A program made the translations under genes and the position numbers. A stretch of DNA of 64,000 nt from NCBI RefSeq assembly GCF_002117125.1, contig NZ_CP019344.1:496001-560000 (forward strand), given 5' to 3'. The notes under the pieces were generated by a model that saw only the letters and a list, made by a program, of their open reading frames with translations, had not been told where the DNA came from and did not search any database. Origin of the DNA: Nonlabens spongiae. GTDB lineage: Bacteria > Bacteroidota > Bacteroidia > Flavobacteriales > Flavobacteriaceae. This document shows, piece by piece, positions 23,858-32,921 of this stretch. Within the stretch, counting starts at the first letter, position 1; the number at the start of each line of letters is the position of its first letter.

Positions 23858-24901
23858 ATGAACTTAAACTACAATCCCGATTCTTTTCAAAAAGGCAAAC
23901 AATTTGAAGATTTTGTCGAAAACGTTCTGTTTCCTGACTCAGAATATTCAATTGAGCATAAAACGAGTGAGTTCAAACAGAACCGCGTCAGGTATGTGGG
24001 CGATGCGCAATTGCCTGATTTTAGATTCAAAAGCAAGGTTACCGGTCAAGAGTTTCATGTAGAGGCGAAATTCAGTTCCAGCAGTTGGCAGGGCGAATAC
24101 ACCATCGCAAGCGAGAATCAGGTCAAAATATTCAGCAGGATTGATATTGACAAAACTCCAATTTTTGTAGCGTTGGGCTATGGTGGACAGGCACATGAAC
24201 CTGATTTTGTAAGCTTGATACCCTTTGAAAAATACCCAGATGGAAAAATTCCTGAAACTGAGGTCATGGAATATCGGGTTGAGAAGTCAACGGTAGCATC
24301 ATCAGAAATACATGATCGAATTCAATCTTTACAAGTTATCGGTGAGGTAGAAATAGCTCTCGAGAATTCAACATCTACAGAGCCAATTGATCAAGATTCA
24401 AAAACAAAGTCATCTCAAGTCGAAGAAACTAAAGCACCAAAATCAAGCAAACGCAATGTTGTAGTCGGTGTTTTGGCGGCGCTAATAGTTATTGTATTTG
24501 CAATTTTCATGTTCAATAGTGATTCTGTTTCTGATGAAGAATTGCTTAAAGAACGTATTGAGAATTATTACAAGATTCTTGATGCCAACAAAGTCCATGA
24601 GATCCACAACTACGTTTCAGAGGATCTGCATACTTGGTACAGCTACGATGATCCTGATTTTGAAACCGTAATCAGCGATATCCAGCGCTACCGTGAGAAA
24701 TATCCTTTTACCATTTCAGAAATTGATTGGTCTCAATTCAAGCTTACAGAATTAGAAAACGGGCATTTTAAAGCAGAATATCCACTAGAGTATAAGATCA
24801 AATCAAAGATGAAAAGTCCTTATAAGCTGTACAATTTAGAGATTACGACGATTTGGGATGAGGATATGAAGCTGGTAAGTGCGGTGGAGGTGAGGAGGTG
24901 A
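23858..24901 (+). CDS. membrane-anchored PD-(D/E)XK nuclease-like protein
   Basis: A 347-aa protein of three parts. Residues 1-130 resemble a restriction-endonuclease fold: KGKQFEDFVENVLF, then LPDFRFKSK (Asp near 52) and FHVEAKFSS (Glu-x-Lys near 69-71). A charged linker leads to one membrane helix (NVVVGVLAALIVIVFAIFMF, about 199-218). The C-terminal 125 residues start ELLKERIENYYKILDANKV and end in paired strands (LYNLEITTIWD), which looks like an NTF2-like domain. With the nuclease inside the cell, the C-terminal domain would be in the periplasm. It begins 4 bp after the R-M gene. The combination is not one I recognise. Confidence 0.6.
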   Translation: MNLNYNPDSFQKGKQFEDFVENVLFPDSEYSIEHKTSEFKQNRVRYVGDAQLPDFRFKSKVTGQEFHVEAKFSSSSWQGEYTIASENQVKIFSRIDIDKTPIFVALGYGGQAHEPDFVSLIPFEKYPDGKIPETEVMEYRVEKSTVASSEIHDRIQSLQVIGEVEIALENSTSTEPIDQDSKTKSSQVEETKAPKSSKRNVVVGVLAALIVIVFAIFMFNSDSVSDEELLKERIENYYKILDANKVHEIHNYVSEDLHTWYSYDDPDFETVISDIQRYREKYPFTISEIDWSQFKLTELENGHFKAEYPLEYKIKSKMKSPYKLYNLEITTIWDEDMKLVSAVEVRR

Positions 24902-25003
24902 ACCTAATATACGCTGTAAGTAAAGAATAATGTGCGGAAGGAATAAAATTTTGATGAGTGATACTATAAATTTTTGAATCATAGATTAATAATACGAAAC
25001 GAC

Positions 25004-26410
25004 ATGGCTGGCACTAACCGCAAAATTTTGACGTACGAGGAATTTAATAAGCATTTCGGATTAGCTGGCGAATATGTAAATACTAGTTTACTCAAGTCAG
25101 AAAACATTATAAGGAATCGAATAATTAATCAGCCAGTTATAATCAAACCAGGAACACCAGAAGTTCATTTTGAAAATTGTGAATTCAATTGCAAAGTCAA
25201 AATTTGTGAAGGTTCTATTAACGAATTTATTCCAAGTTATCGACAGATGGAACTCATCGTGGAGGAGGAAAAAAGAAAAGAATTGAGTGAATACGACTTC
25301 GAAAAATGGAAAACAGATAACGAGCTTAAGGAGGCTATTAGGTCAAAAAAAACAAACACAATTAAACATCAACTTTCCTTCACCAATAATTGCGTATTTA
25401 ATATGGCGTTCATAGCAAATGATATGATTTTCGAGAAAAAATTTATCGTACATAGTTGCAGACTTAATGAATTCCATTTGAGAAATACGAAATTCCATGG
25501 TCTGGCAGATTTTTGGAATTCTACTTTCAATAAGGGCATGACCTTTTATAAAACTGACTTCAATAAAACGGCCGTTTTCAGCATGGCTACGTTTGAAGAA
25601 AATGTTCTATTCACATACAGTTTGCTAGCGGGAAAAAGCATCTTTGCTAAAACTGAGTTCAAGGCAGGTCTTGATTTATCCCAAGCAATCATTTCGGGTG
25701 AATTGAAGATATTTGATCTGCTATTTAGAAAAGAGGAATTTGACACCAATTATTTCGAGAAGGAAAATAAAAATGGATATCAAAAAGCCATAGATTATCA
25801 AGGAATTATCCCAACGGAAAATAAAGTGCATACCTTCCAAATTTTACGCAAGGCTTTAGAAGATGTAGGTAATTATGATGACGCTACAAAGATGCGTCGA
25901 GCTGAAAAGTCCGCTGCAAGGCAACTGAATTATGAATCATTAGAGTTGGGTGAGATACCCGTAATGGAGAATCAGGGAGATAACAATTTATTATTAAACT
26001 GGGCAACTGAGCCTTTTCGTTCTTTCAGATTGATTAACTGGAAGGAATTACGATCAAACGACGGACTAATTTTATTTCTCAATCGCAGATCAAATAAATA
26101 CAAGACAAGTTTTTGGACAGGAGTTTGGTTTACGGTTCGAATGGCGTTACTTTTTGCCCTTGTAACATTATTGTCATTAGGGGACTTTTGGGCTCATTTA
26201 CCGTGGATCGATCGTACTACTCCAGATTATGAAGCAATGCAGAAAGGTGTTAAATTCATCGTTCAATTTTTTAACCCGGCTAGGAGAATAAATTATTTGG
26301 ATGCTCTTAATCCATGGTTTGGATTAGCATACATATTTGATTTTTTAGGTAGAATAGCTGTAGGCTATGGAATTTACCAAACAGTTCAGGCATTTAGAAA
26401 ATTTAAGTAG
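25004..26410 (+). CDS. pentapeptide-repeat-like membrane protein
   Basis: A 468-aa protein. Residues from about 110 to 235 have the five-residue periodicity of pentapeptide repeats with Phe/Leu at the centre (FHLRNTKFHGLADFW, TFYKTDFNKTAVFSMATF), which would form a right-handed beta-helix. A helical region with LRKALEDVGNYDDATKMRRA follows. Two or three membrane helices lie near the C-terminus (VRMALLFALVTLLSLGDFWA and the last 40 residues). The ATG at 25004 is preferred over an upstream TTG at 24974. The next gene starts at the base after its stop, so they are coupled. Its role in the defence island is unknown. Confidence 0.62.
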   Translation: MAGTNRKILTYEEFNKHFGLAGEYVNTSLLKSENIIRNRIINQPVIIKPGTPEVHFENCEFNCKVKICEGSINEFIPSYRQMELIVEEEKRKELSEYDFEKWKTDNELKEAIRSKKTNTIKHQLSFTNNCVFNMAFIANDMIFEKKFIVHSCRLNEFHLRNTKFHGLADFWNSTFNKGMTFYKTDFNKTAVFSMATFEENVLFTYSLLAGKSIFAKTEFKAGLDLSQAIISGELKIFDLLFRKEEFDTNYFEKENKNGYQKAIDYQGIIPTENKVHTFQILRKALEDVGNYDDATKMRRAEKSAARQLNYESLELGEIPVMENQGDNNLLLNWATEPFRSFRLINWKELRSNDGLILFLNRRSNKYKTSFWTGVWFTVRMALLFALVTLLSLGDFWAHLPWIDRTTPDYEAMQKGVKFIVQFFNPARRINYLDALNPWFGLAYIFDFLGRIAVGYGIYQTVQAFRKFK

Positions 26411-27010
26411 ATGATAAAAATTAATCAGCAGTATAACGATTTTGAATTCTCTCTGCGAAAAATTTGGAGTTCTAGTAATTTTGAAAAAATGCTGATCGAG
26501 ATTGCTCAGATGTTATTTCGTACCCGATCTGATATTAAAGATTGGAAGAAGCCAAATGATAACGATGGATACGGTGTTTATGCTTTCTGGTATAAGGGTG
26601 GTGGTAAAATTGATTTTGAAACTTTCAATACGAAATGGTCGGGTTTAGAGAAGTGTAGTTCGTCTAGACCCTACAAGAAATGGTTTGAGACTGTAGCCAT
26701 GAAAGAGCTTCATCGAGAATTAGGTCTACATATTCAAGGTAATAGCCATCGTTGTTTCTATCTCGGTAAACGAGAAATGATATTTACCAGAATTTCAGAT
26801 CATATTGATGGTTCATCACAGACTACCTATGGACTTCATCTAAATCGGGATGGAATAGATTTTCGCGATCAACTTTCTGTGGGTTACTGGCGTGTACCGA
26901 TAGATGTTGACGTCAAATGTAATACCTCTCGGATGGTCAATCAACATTTAATCTCTTACATTGAATCAGAATTGCGCTACTACCTAAGTCCGATGGTAGG
27001 TAAACAATAG
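26411..27010 (+). CDS. uncharacterised protein, possibly GIY-YIG-like
   Basis: A 199-aa soluble protein starting directly after the stop of the pentapeptide gene. I do not recognise the family. Two segments suggest a diverged GIY-YIG nuclease: DGYGVYAFWYKGG near residue 52 (G-V-Y) and RCFYLGKREMIFTRISDHID near 115 (Y-L-G, then R and H), but the 55-residue stretch between them is much longer than usual, so the resemblance may be accidental. The tight coupling with the membrane protein and the position before mcrB suggest a joint role in defence. Confidence 0.4.
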   Translation: MIKINQQYNDFEFSLRKIWSSSNFEKMLIEIAQMLFRTRSDIKDWKKPNDNDGYGVYAFWYKGGGKIDFETFNTKWSGLEKCSSSRPYKKWFETVAMKELHRELGLHIQGNSHRCFYLGKREMIFTRISDHIDGSSQTTYGLHLNRDGIDFRDQLSVGYWRVPIDVDVKCNTSRMVNQHLISYIESELRYYLSPMVGKQ

Positions 27011-27028
27011 AATTTTAAAAATTAAAAT

Positions 27029-30000
27029 ATGTCATTCCAACCTGAAAAAATCACAAAAGAACACGTTTTAAAAGCCTTTGAAGAGATAGATAGTGGCAAG
27101 ATCGGTATTAGACCTTCAACTAAATACGATATACTTTATGAAGGGCAGACTTATCCACCAAAGGATGTCATGCGCTTGGCACATGAATATGCTACTGGCG
27201 ATTATTTGTGGCATCCTGGGGGAGGAGAGCCTACGAATAAATATCTTAGGAACTTAGGTTTTGATGTCTTAAATAAAGATGAGATTTTTGATCCCTACAA
27301 CTGGACTGAAACCCACCGAGAACTCGCTGAATATTTGCGAGACAAACGAGAGCAAACGCCACTTTTATTAAACGTTCTCGAAAAAGCTGGAGTTAATGTA
27401 GGTACCGACCAAAAAGAACAGGGAGAAAAGAGTCCTATCGAGAAAATCGATCCATTTACATTTTTCTGTTATATCTATAAATATGGCGAAAAGAAACGGC
27501 TTGAGGTTCTGCAAAATATTGCTGACCAACTTGATTTGACTCATCCGGAAGGTGAGCGTGGCATCCCGAGCGCCAATGCTCAAAAAGTTTGGATGTTTCC
27601 CTATGCCTACGCTAGAACTGGAAATGAATTTGATATACTGTGGGAATTGTTTGACCGTGTTTTAAACGATAAAGTCGATGACCAAATTTTTCAGAAAGCA
27701 CTCGCCATAAAAAATGTAGGTAAGACTAAGCTGACCGAGGTACTTTTTTATGTGCGCCCTGATCGATACTTTCCGATTAATGGCCCGTCAAAGCCTTATT
27801 TAAAAGAAGTTTTGGGAATCGATCATCAATTTGAAACTTTTGAAGATTATCAAAAAATCAATGAAGCTATTAATGACAAAAGCAAAAAGTCTTATCCTGA
27901 ACTGTCTTATGAGGCTTGGCAGTTTTCTTCACAAATGGAATCATTATTGGGAGATGATGCAGAAATCTTATTACAAACTCTAAAAAAGTACAAACAAGAA
28001 AATGTTGTAGACTATTTCACATTATTGGATCAGTTCATCGATGAGGTAGCAATTGATGCTAGAGACAACTGTTTTACATTTAATGTACGAGAGGGGAAAA
28101 TTCGTTTGATTGCAGGTCAGATGGTCATCTGGGATCTGAATCATTTGAAGGAGAACAAAGGCTTTGCAATTATTGCAAACAATGAGTGGGGGCACGTGAC
28201 CTATCGTTATAAAAATGAATCCTTTGTGATGGTGACAGTTTCAGATGTCGATCAAATTGATAATTCACAATTGGATTCCGCTGTTTATATAGCCAAGTCC
28301 ATTCAATCTAAAAGTGAGAAGTCAGGATACAGGAATAAAATGAATTCTGCTTTCGCGAAAGCGGCGTTTGATAAAGAATACAGACAGTATATTTATGATC
28401 AGCTAGATGATCAACCAAAAGTTGACTATTGGATCTTTAAAATTGATCCTGATGAATTTGATATAGCCGCTTCTCTTAGCGGAGGTCATTTTAGAAGTTG
28501 GGGAGTTTTAGCTCACGAAAATAAAATAAACGTAGGTGACAAAGCGATAATTTGGAAAAAGGGAAAAGATGCGGGCTGTTATGCGCTCGCAGAGATTATC
28601 ACTGATATAGAGAATTCTGAACAGAAAGAATTTGAGAATTATTACTACAAGACTGAACAAAACGCTGAGAACTCTGACAGAGTGGGACTAAAAGTAACCC
28701 ACTATTTTAATGATAATCCAATACTAAAGGATGATATTAAGAACCATCGGGTTTTCAAGACATTAAATCTAGATAGTGAAGAAGAGATTTTAAAGTCTTC
28801 TCAAGTCCAGTTTGAGTTTTTTGAAAATTTCAAAGTTCCTCTATCAGAAAATCACAAAATGAACATCCCACTAAACCAAATCCTTTACGGTCCACCGGGA
28901 ACGGGAAAAACCTACGCTACTAGCAGACTTGCTCTGGAAATTATCAAAGGCAAAGAATATGTAAAAAATCTTTCTAGAGATCAAATTCTTCGGGAATATG
29001 GTAGTTTGCTAATACGGGACTGGGAAAGTACTACTGGACAAATCACTTTCTGTACGTTTCATCAATCCTTTTCTTATGAAGATTTTGTAGAAGGAATCAA
29101 ACCGAGAGTCGTTGAGGAGAAGGATGTCATCTATGAGGAACAGGACGGTGTGTTCAAACTTTTATGTGAACGAGCTAGAACAAGCTCAGATTCTGATAGC
29201 TCAGATTTGCAAAAAGTATTGAATGAGTTCAAGAAAAATATTATTGAGAATGGTCCTAAAACCTTGAAAACAGACAGAGGACTTAAATTTGATGTTGATT
29301 ATAGCGGTCATACTACATTTGGAATCAGACCCCACGAGTCATCGGCAGAGAACCCTAAATACCCTGCCTCTATAAAAAATATCAGATTGCTTTATGAGGG
29401 AGCACCTTTGACAAGTATTTATAATCCTTCATACGTAAAGGGTATTTTGAATCATTTGTTTGAGGAATACCACCTGATTGAGTATGAGAAAATCAAAAAG
29501 GAGGGAAAGCCACATGTTTTGATAATAGACGAGATCAATAGGGGTAATGTCTCATCAATTTTTGGAGAATTAATTACACTTATAGAGACAGATAAACGAG
29601 AACAGAATAAAGAAGAGTTAAGTACTATACTTCCTTACAGTAAGAAAGAATTTAAGGTTCCCAAAAACGTTTACATTATCGGCACCATGAACACCGCAGA
29701 TCGAAGCATTGAGGCTCTGGACAGCGCGCTGCGCCGTAGGTTTGAGTTTGAAGAGATGATGCCAGATTATGAACTTATAGATGAAGTTTTGGACAGCAAT
29801 GAGTTTGAAAATTTCAAATTATCTGAAATACTTCAAACTATTAATAAGCGTATTGCGGTTTTATTGGATCGCGACCATCAAATCGGTCATTCCTATTTTC
29901 TCAAACTTAAAGACTCTGAAAATCTTGAAGAAGGCTTGAGAACCATATTTGCCAAAAAAATTATTCCGCTGCTTCAAGAATATTTCTTCAACGATTATGT

Positions 30001-30175
30001 AAAGATTGCCATGGTTCTGGGTGAGGGCTTTTTGGAGAAAAAAGAAACTGAAAAGAATCTTTTTGCTCAGTCTGCTGAGAGCTATGCCGGCGACTACGAT
30101 GAGGTAATTAGATATGAAATAAAGCAACCCGTAAAAATTGACATTAAAGAAGCCATTGAGTTATTGATGAATTAA
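27029..30175 (+). CDS. mcrB: McrB-type GTPase with EVE domain
   Basis: A 1,048-aa motor subunit of a modification-dependent restriction system. The first 80 residues (YPPKDVMRLAHEYATGD, HPGGGEPTNKYLRNLGF) look like the ScoMcrA-type N-terminal domain. A helical middle region follows, then an EVE domain at about 465-600 (DYWIFKIDPDEFDIA, VGDKAIIWKKGKDAGCYALA), which in relatives binds modified bases. The AAA+ domain has Walker A YGPPGTGKTYA (about 620), Walker B VLIIDEINRGN (about 830) and the McrB signature GTMNTADRSIEALDSALRRR (about 884). A palindrome copy (28349-28362, A-F-A-K-A) lies in the linker before the EVE domain. mcrC follows after 10 bp. Confidence 0.92.
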   Translation: MSFQPEKITKEHVLKAFEEIDSGKIGIRPSTKYDILYEGQTYPPKDVMRLAHEYATGDYLWHPGGGEPTNKYLRNLGFDVLNKDEIFDPYNWTETHRELAEYLRDKREQTPLLLNVLEKAGVNVGTDQKEQGEKSPIEKIDPFTFFCYIYKYGEKKRLEVLQNIADQLDLTHPEGERGIPSANAQKVWMFPYAYARTGNEFDILWELFDRVLNDKVDDQIFQKALAIKNVGKTKLTEVLFYVRPDRYFPINGPSKPYLKEVLGIDHQFETFEDYQKINEAINDKSKKSYPELSYEAWQFSSQMESLLGDDAEILLQTLKKYKQENVVDYFTLLDQFIDEVAIDARDNCFTFNVREGKIRLIAGQMVIWDLNHLKENKGFAIIANNEWGHVTYRYKNESFVMVTVSDVDQIDNSQLDSAVYIAKSIQSKSEKSGYRNKMNSAFAKAAFDKEYRQYIYDQLDDQPKVDYWIFKIDPDEFDIAASLSGGHFRSWGVLAHENKINVGDKAIIWKKGKDAGCYALAEIITDIENSEQKEFENYYYKTEQNAENSDRVGLKVTHYFNDNPILKDDIKNHRVFKTLNLDSEEEILKSSQVQFEFFENFKVPLSENHKMNIPLNQILYGPPGTGKTYATSRLALEIIKGKEYVKNLSRDQILREYGSLLIRDWESTTGQITFCTFHQSFSYEDFVEGIKPRVVEEKDVIYEEQDGVFKLLCERARTSSDSDSSDLQKVLNEFKKNIIENGPKTLKTDRGLKFDVDYSGHTTFGIRPHESSAENPKYPASIKNIRLLYEGAPLTSIYNPSYVKGILNHLFEEYHLIEYEKIKKEGKPHVLIIDEINRGNVSSIFGELITLIETDKREQNKEELSTILPYSKKEFKVPKNVYIIGTMNTADRSIEALDSALRRRFEFEEMMPDYELIDEVLDSNEFENFKLSEILQTINKRIAVLLDRDHQIGHSYFLKLKDSENLEEGLRTIFAKKIIPLLQEYFFNDYVKIAMVLGEGFLEKKETEKNLFAQSAESYAGDYDEVIRYEIKQPVKIDIKEAIELLMN

Positions 30176-30185
30176 AGCAATTGCA

Positions 30186-31448
30186 ATGAAAAATGATCTC
30201 ATACAGGTTTTTGAATATGAACGCATTGCTTACAAAGGTAGGTATGCTCATGATCAGTTTGACGAAGATCTTTATAAGGCATTTCAATCTTACCACGAAC
30301 GTTTTCCAGACACGCCGTTTTTTAGCCTGACAGCTTATGGGGTTAAATTCACTCAATATGTAGGTGCAATTAGAGTAGGGAACATCACAATTGAAGTGCT
30401 TCCCAAGGCTGGAAAATCTGGCACTCACGCACAATGGCAAGGAATTCTTTTAGAGATGTTGAAGAAATGTCACTTGCTTCAAGCCAAGCAATCTGGTACC
30501 GCCAATCTAAAATTGAAAGCCAATTCAATTTTGGAATTATATTTTGAACTGTTTATTGTTGAATTGGAGCAATTAATCCATCGTGGCCTCATCAAAAAAT
30601 ATTATCAATCCAGCGGTCAACAACTCGCATTAAAAGGTGCATTGTTGTTCAATCAACAAATCGCCAAAAATCTAGTTCATAAAGAACGCTTCTACACTCG
30701 CCACACGATTTATTCTAAAGATCACTTGCTGCATCAAATCTTACATGAAGCCATATTTGTTATAAGCCATTTAGTCACGAGTTCTGCCTTGGTGGATCGG
30801 ATAAAGCGTGTTCAAAGCTTATTTCCAGAAGTTCGTAGAGCACAGGTTAATGCAGCTACGTTTGATAAAATTCCGCTTTCGCGAAAGCATCAACCATATC
30901 AAACTTCGATTTCGATTGCTAAGCTGATTCTTCTTAATTATCGCCCAGATATCAAATCAGGCCGAAAGGATCTTCTTGCGATTATGTTTGATATGAATAA
31001 GCTGTGGGAAGAATATGTTTTGGTTTGCTTACGCAAGGAAGTTAAGGATCGATGGGCTGTGAATGGTCAGAGAAAGAAGTCTTTTTGGTATGCAGAAGCT
31101 GGTTATTCCAAATCAATCAAACCAGATATTTTGTTAACCAATGGCGATACTTCCATTATCATTGATACGAAGTGGAAAATTATAGATGATGGCAGACCGA
31201 GCGACAATGATCTTAAACAGATGTATGTGTACAATCACTATTGGGATTGTGATCATAGTTTTTTGGTTTATCCAAGATCCTTTTCTGCTAATGGAATCTC
31301 AGGACGCTTTTCAAATACCAAAAATTCAAAAGATAAAGGCTGCGAGATGATTTTTCTTGACGTCCATCATGAAGGTCGATTGAATCAATCCATAGGTAAT
31401 GATTTGATTGAAGAGATCAAAAGTACCGTAGAATCCATTCATTTTTAA
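30186..31448 (+). CDS. mcrC: McrC nuclease subunit
   Basis: A 420-aa partner of McrB. The N-terminal half (FSLTAYGVKFTQYVGAIRVG, ITIEVLPKAGK) is the conserved McrB-contacting region. The C-terminal PD-(D/E)XK nuclease shows IKPDILLTNG near residue 312 and IIIDTKWKIID near 326, with the D-x-K form typical of McrC. Together the pair cut DNA carrying modified bases after GTP-driven movement. A palindrome copy lies at 30875-30888 (P-L-S-R-K-H) in the middle of the protein. The GTAC array starts about 30 bp after the stop. Confidence 0.94.
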   Translation: MKNDLIQVFEYERIAYKGRYAHDQFDEDLYKAFQSYHERFPDTPFFSLTAYGVKFTQYVGAIRVGNITIEVLPKAGKSGTHAQWQGILLEMLKKCHLLQAKQSGTANLKLKANSILELYFELFIVELEQLIHRGLIKKYYQSSGQQLALKGALLFNQQIAKNLVHKERFYTRHTIYSKDHLLHQILHEAIFVISHLVTSSALVDRIKRVQSLFPEVRRAQVNAATFDKIPLSRKHQPYQTSISIAKLILLNYRPDIKSGRKDLLAIMFDMNKLWEEYVLVCLRKEVKDRWAVNGQRKKSFWYAEAGYSKSIKPDILLTNGDTSIIIDTKWKIIDDGRPSDNDLKQMYVYNHYWDCDHSFLVYPRSFSANGISGRFSNTKNSKDKGCEMIFLDVHHEGRLNQSIGNDLIEEIKSTVESIHF

Positions 31449-31478
31449 CTCTTAAAAATTCCCATACAGTTTAACATT

Positions 31479-31716
31479 GTACACTTTTCAACTTAGTACA
31501 GCCCAGAACTGTACAATCCTGTACACTTTTAATTGGTACATTTTCTAAAACTGTACGGTAAAAACTGTACAAACTTTTCTTGTACAAACTTATTCTTTGT
31601 ACAAATCAACCTTGTACAGCTTTGTACAAACACTTCGTGTACAATTTTAAACTTTTTACAGATTTACCTTGTACAATCCTGTACCCACTTTTTTCGTAAC
31701 GATCTGAAATCAGTAC
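31479..31716. repeat. array of 15 GTAC motifs at 15-17 bp spacing
   Basis: GTAC begins at 31479, 31496, 31511, 31521, 31536, 31553, 31567, 31582, 31599, 31614, 31624, 31639, 31671, 31681 and 31713. The steps are 17, 15, 10, 15, 17, 14, 15, 17, 15, 10, 15, 32, 10 and 32, so the two long gaps equal 17+15 with one unit lost. Most units read TTGTACAAACTT or a near variant. The pair GTACAATCCTGTAC occurs twice (31511, 31671). A plus-strand frame of 79 codons crosses it but is Cys-Thr-Asn-rich only because of the repeat. The gap continues to 31938 with no gene; TGTGACA-like words follow at 31735-31790. Confidence 0.88.
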
Positions 31717-31938
31717 AGTTTAAAATGTTACAAAGCTGTCACAGATGGCTCTGTCCCATATTGAATTTGTGACAGAAGGATTTGTGACAAGATAAATTGC
31801 ATCGCTAGGTTTATTTCTAATCGCTTTAACGCGCTTTATCGCTCTATTAACACTCAGCAGTATGTGCAGGCTCTAATTTTGTCTGAAATAAATAGAGGGT
31901 TGTATGAGACAGCTCACTAAATCGAAAAAAACAACATT

Positions 31939-32619
31939 ATGAACGTATTATTTGTACTGACATCACACGATAAACTGGGAGACACCGGCAAGAAAACCGG
32001 GTTTTGGGTGGAAGAATTCGCTGGGCCTTATTACACCTTAAAAGACAAAGGGGTAAATATCACCCTCGCCACACCAGAAGGTGGAAAGGCGCCCATAGAT
32101 CCTTCCAGTACCACAGAAGATGCCTCAACCGAGTCCACCGAGCGCTATGATAACGATCTAGAAGCTCAAGAACGCATCGCTAACACGACCAAACTTTCTG
32201 AGGTGAAAGCAGCGGATTATGACGCGGTGTTCTATCCAGGTGGTCACGGTCCGCTATGGGATCTATCGCAAGACAAAACTTCCATCGCGCTGATCGAGTC
32301 ATTTAATCAGGCTCAAAAGCCTATAGGTTTTGTATGTCACGCACCAGCAGCCCTCAAAAATGTAAAGGGTACTGATGGCGCACCACTGGTAAAAGGTAAA
32401 AAAGTAACTGGATTCGCTAACACCGAGGAGCAAGCCGTGGACCTGGTAGACGTGGTGCCTTTTCTCGTAGAAGACATGCTCAAGGAAAACGGCGGTGACT
32501 ACTCAAAAGTAGCTGACTGGGATGAGTATGCCTTGCAGGATGGCAATCTAATCACGGGACAAAATCCAGCTTCTTCTAATAAAGTAGCTGAAATGCTCTA
32601 CGATTCTTTGAAAAAATAA
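31939..32619 (+). CDS. DJ-1/PfpI-family protein (Hsp31-like)
   Basis: A 226-aa class I glutamine-amidotransferase-like protein of the DJ-1/PfpI superfamily. The start is VLFVLTSHDKLGDTGKKTGF followed by WVEEFAGPYY, where Glu near residue 28 is the partner acid. The nucleophile elbow is GFVCHAPAALK with Cys near residue 136. The insertion YPGGHGPLWDLS is typical of the Hsp31/glyoxalase III-like branch that detoxifies methylglyoxal or repairs glycated molecules. Cytoplasmic. Followed by a good terminator, so it forms its own transcription unit. Confidence 0.9.
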   Translation: MNVLFVLTSHDKLGDTGKKTGFWVEEFAGPYYTLKDKGVNITLATPEGGKAPIDPSSTTEDASTESTERYDNDLEAQERIANTTKLSEVKAADYDAVFYPGGHGPLWDLSQDKTSIALIESFNQAQKPIGFVCHAPAALKNVKGTDGAPLVKGKKVTGFANTEEQAVDLVDVVPFLVEDMLKENGGDYSKVADWDEYALQDGNLITGQNPASSNKVAEMLYDSLKK

Positions 32620-32640
32620 CTAGAACCCGATTAAATATGA

Positions 32641-32673
32641 CGCCTGATCTTTCGCGAGATCGGGCGTTTTTTT
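32641..32673 (+). terminator. terminator after the DJ-1/PfpI gene
   Basis: Stem CGCCTGATCT / AGATCGGGCG with one mismatch and the loop TTCGCG, then T7. The loop contains half of the common TTTCGCGA word. Confidence 0.88.
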
Positions 32674-32738
32674 ATCCCCTAAGATGATGCTCATTTAAAG
32701 TTTAATATTATTCATGCTCAGGTGAGTTTATTATTACA

Positions 32739-32754
32739 CGCTTTCGCGAAAGCG
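32739..32754. repeat. intergenic copy of the palindrome CGCTTTCGCGAAAGCG
   Basis: A perfect 16-bp copy in the 302-bp gap between the DJ-1 and DsbA-like genes. The rest of the gap is AT-rich and contains only very short frames that I do not call. Confidence 0.95.
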
Positions 32755-32921
32755 AGAAATGAATAGCTTATAAGAAATTTAAAAATCCTACCATGGAAAA
32801 TTTTTGCATTACCATTTCCAAAACGTGTTTAGAATTTATTTTAAAGAAATGGAATACAGAAAGAACAAACAGATCCAAGCGACTCAAGTAAAGTCGAAAA
32901 GATTTACCATAATACGATAGC

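Noticed and set aside
31479..31716. GTAC array as a CRISPR or a replication origin
   Set aside because: Units are too short and too closely spaced for CRISPR. For an origin there is no dnaA, no DnaA-box sequence and no replication initiator gene near. An iteron-like protein-binding role is still open.
31533..31772. A 79-codon frame within the GTAC array
   Set aside because: The Cys-Thr-Asn-rich composition is a translation of the GTAC/TGTACAA word; no start context or domain supports coding.
32793..32891. A 32-codon frame before the DsbA-like gene
   Set aside because: No similarity, no promoter box and strongly AT-rich context; it cannot be told from chance.
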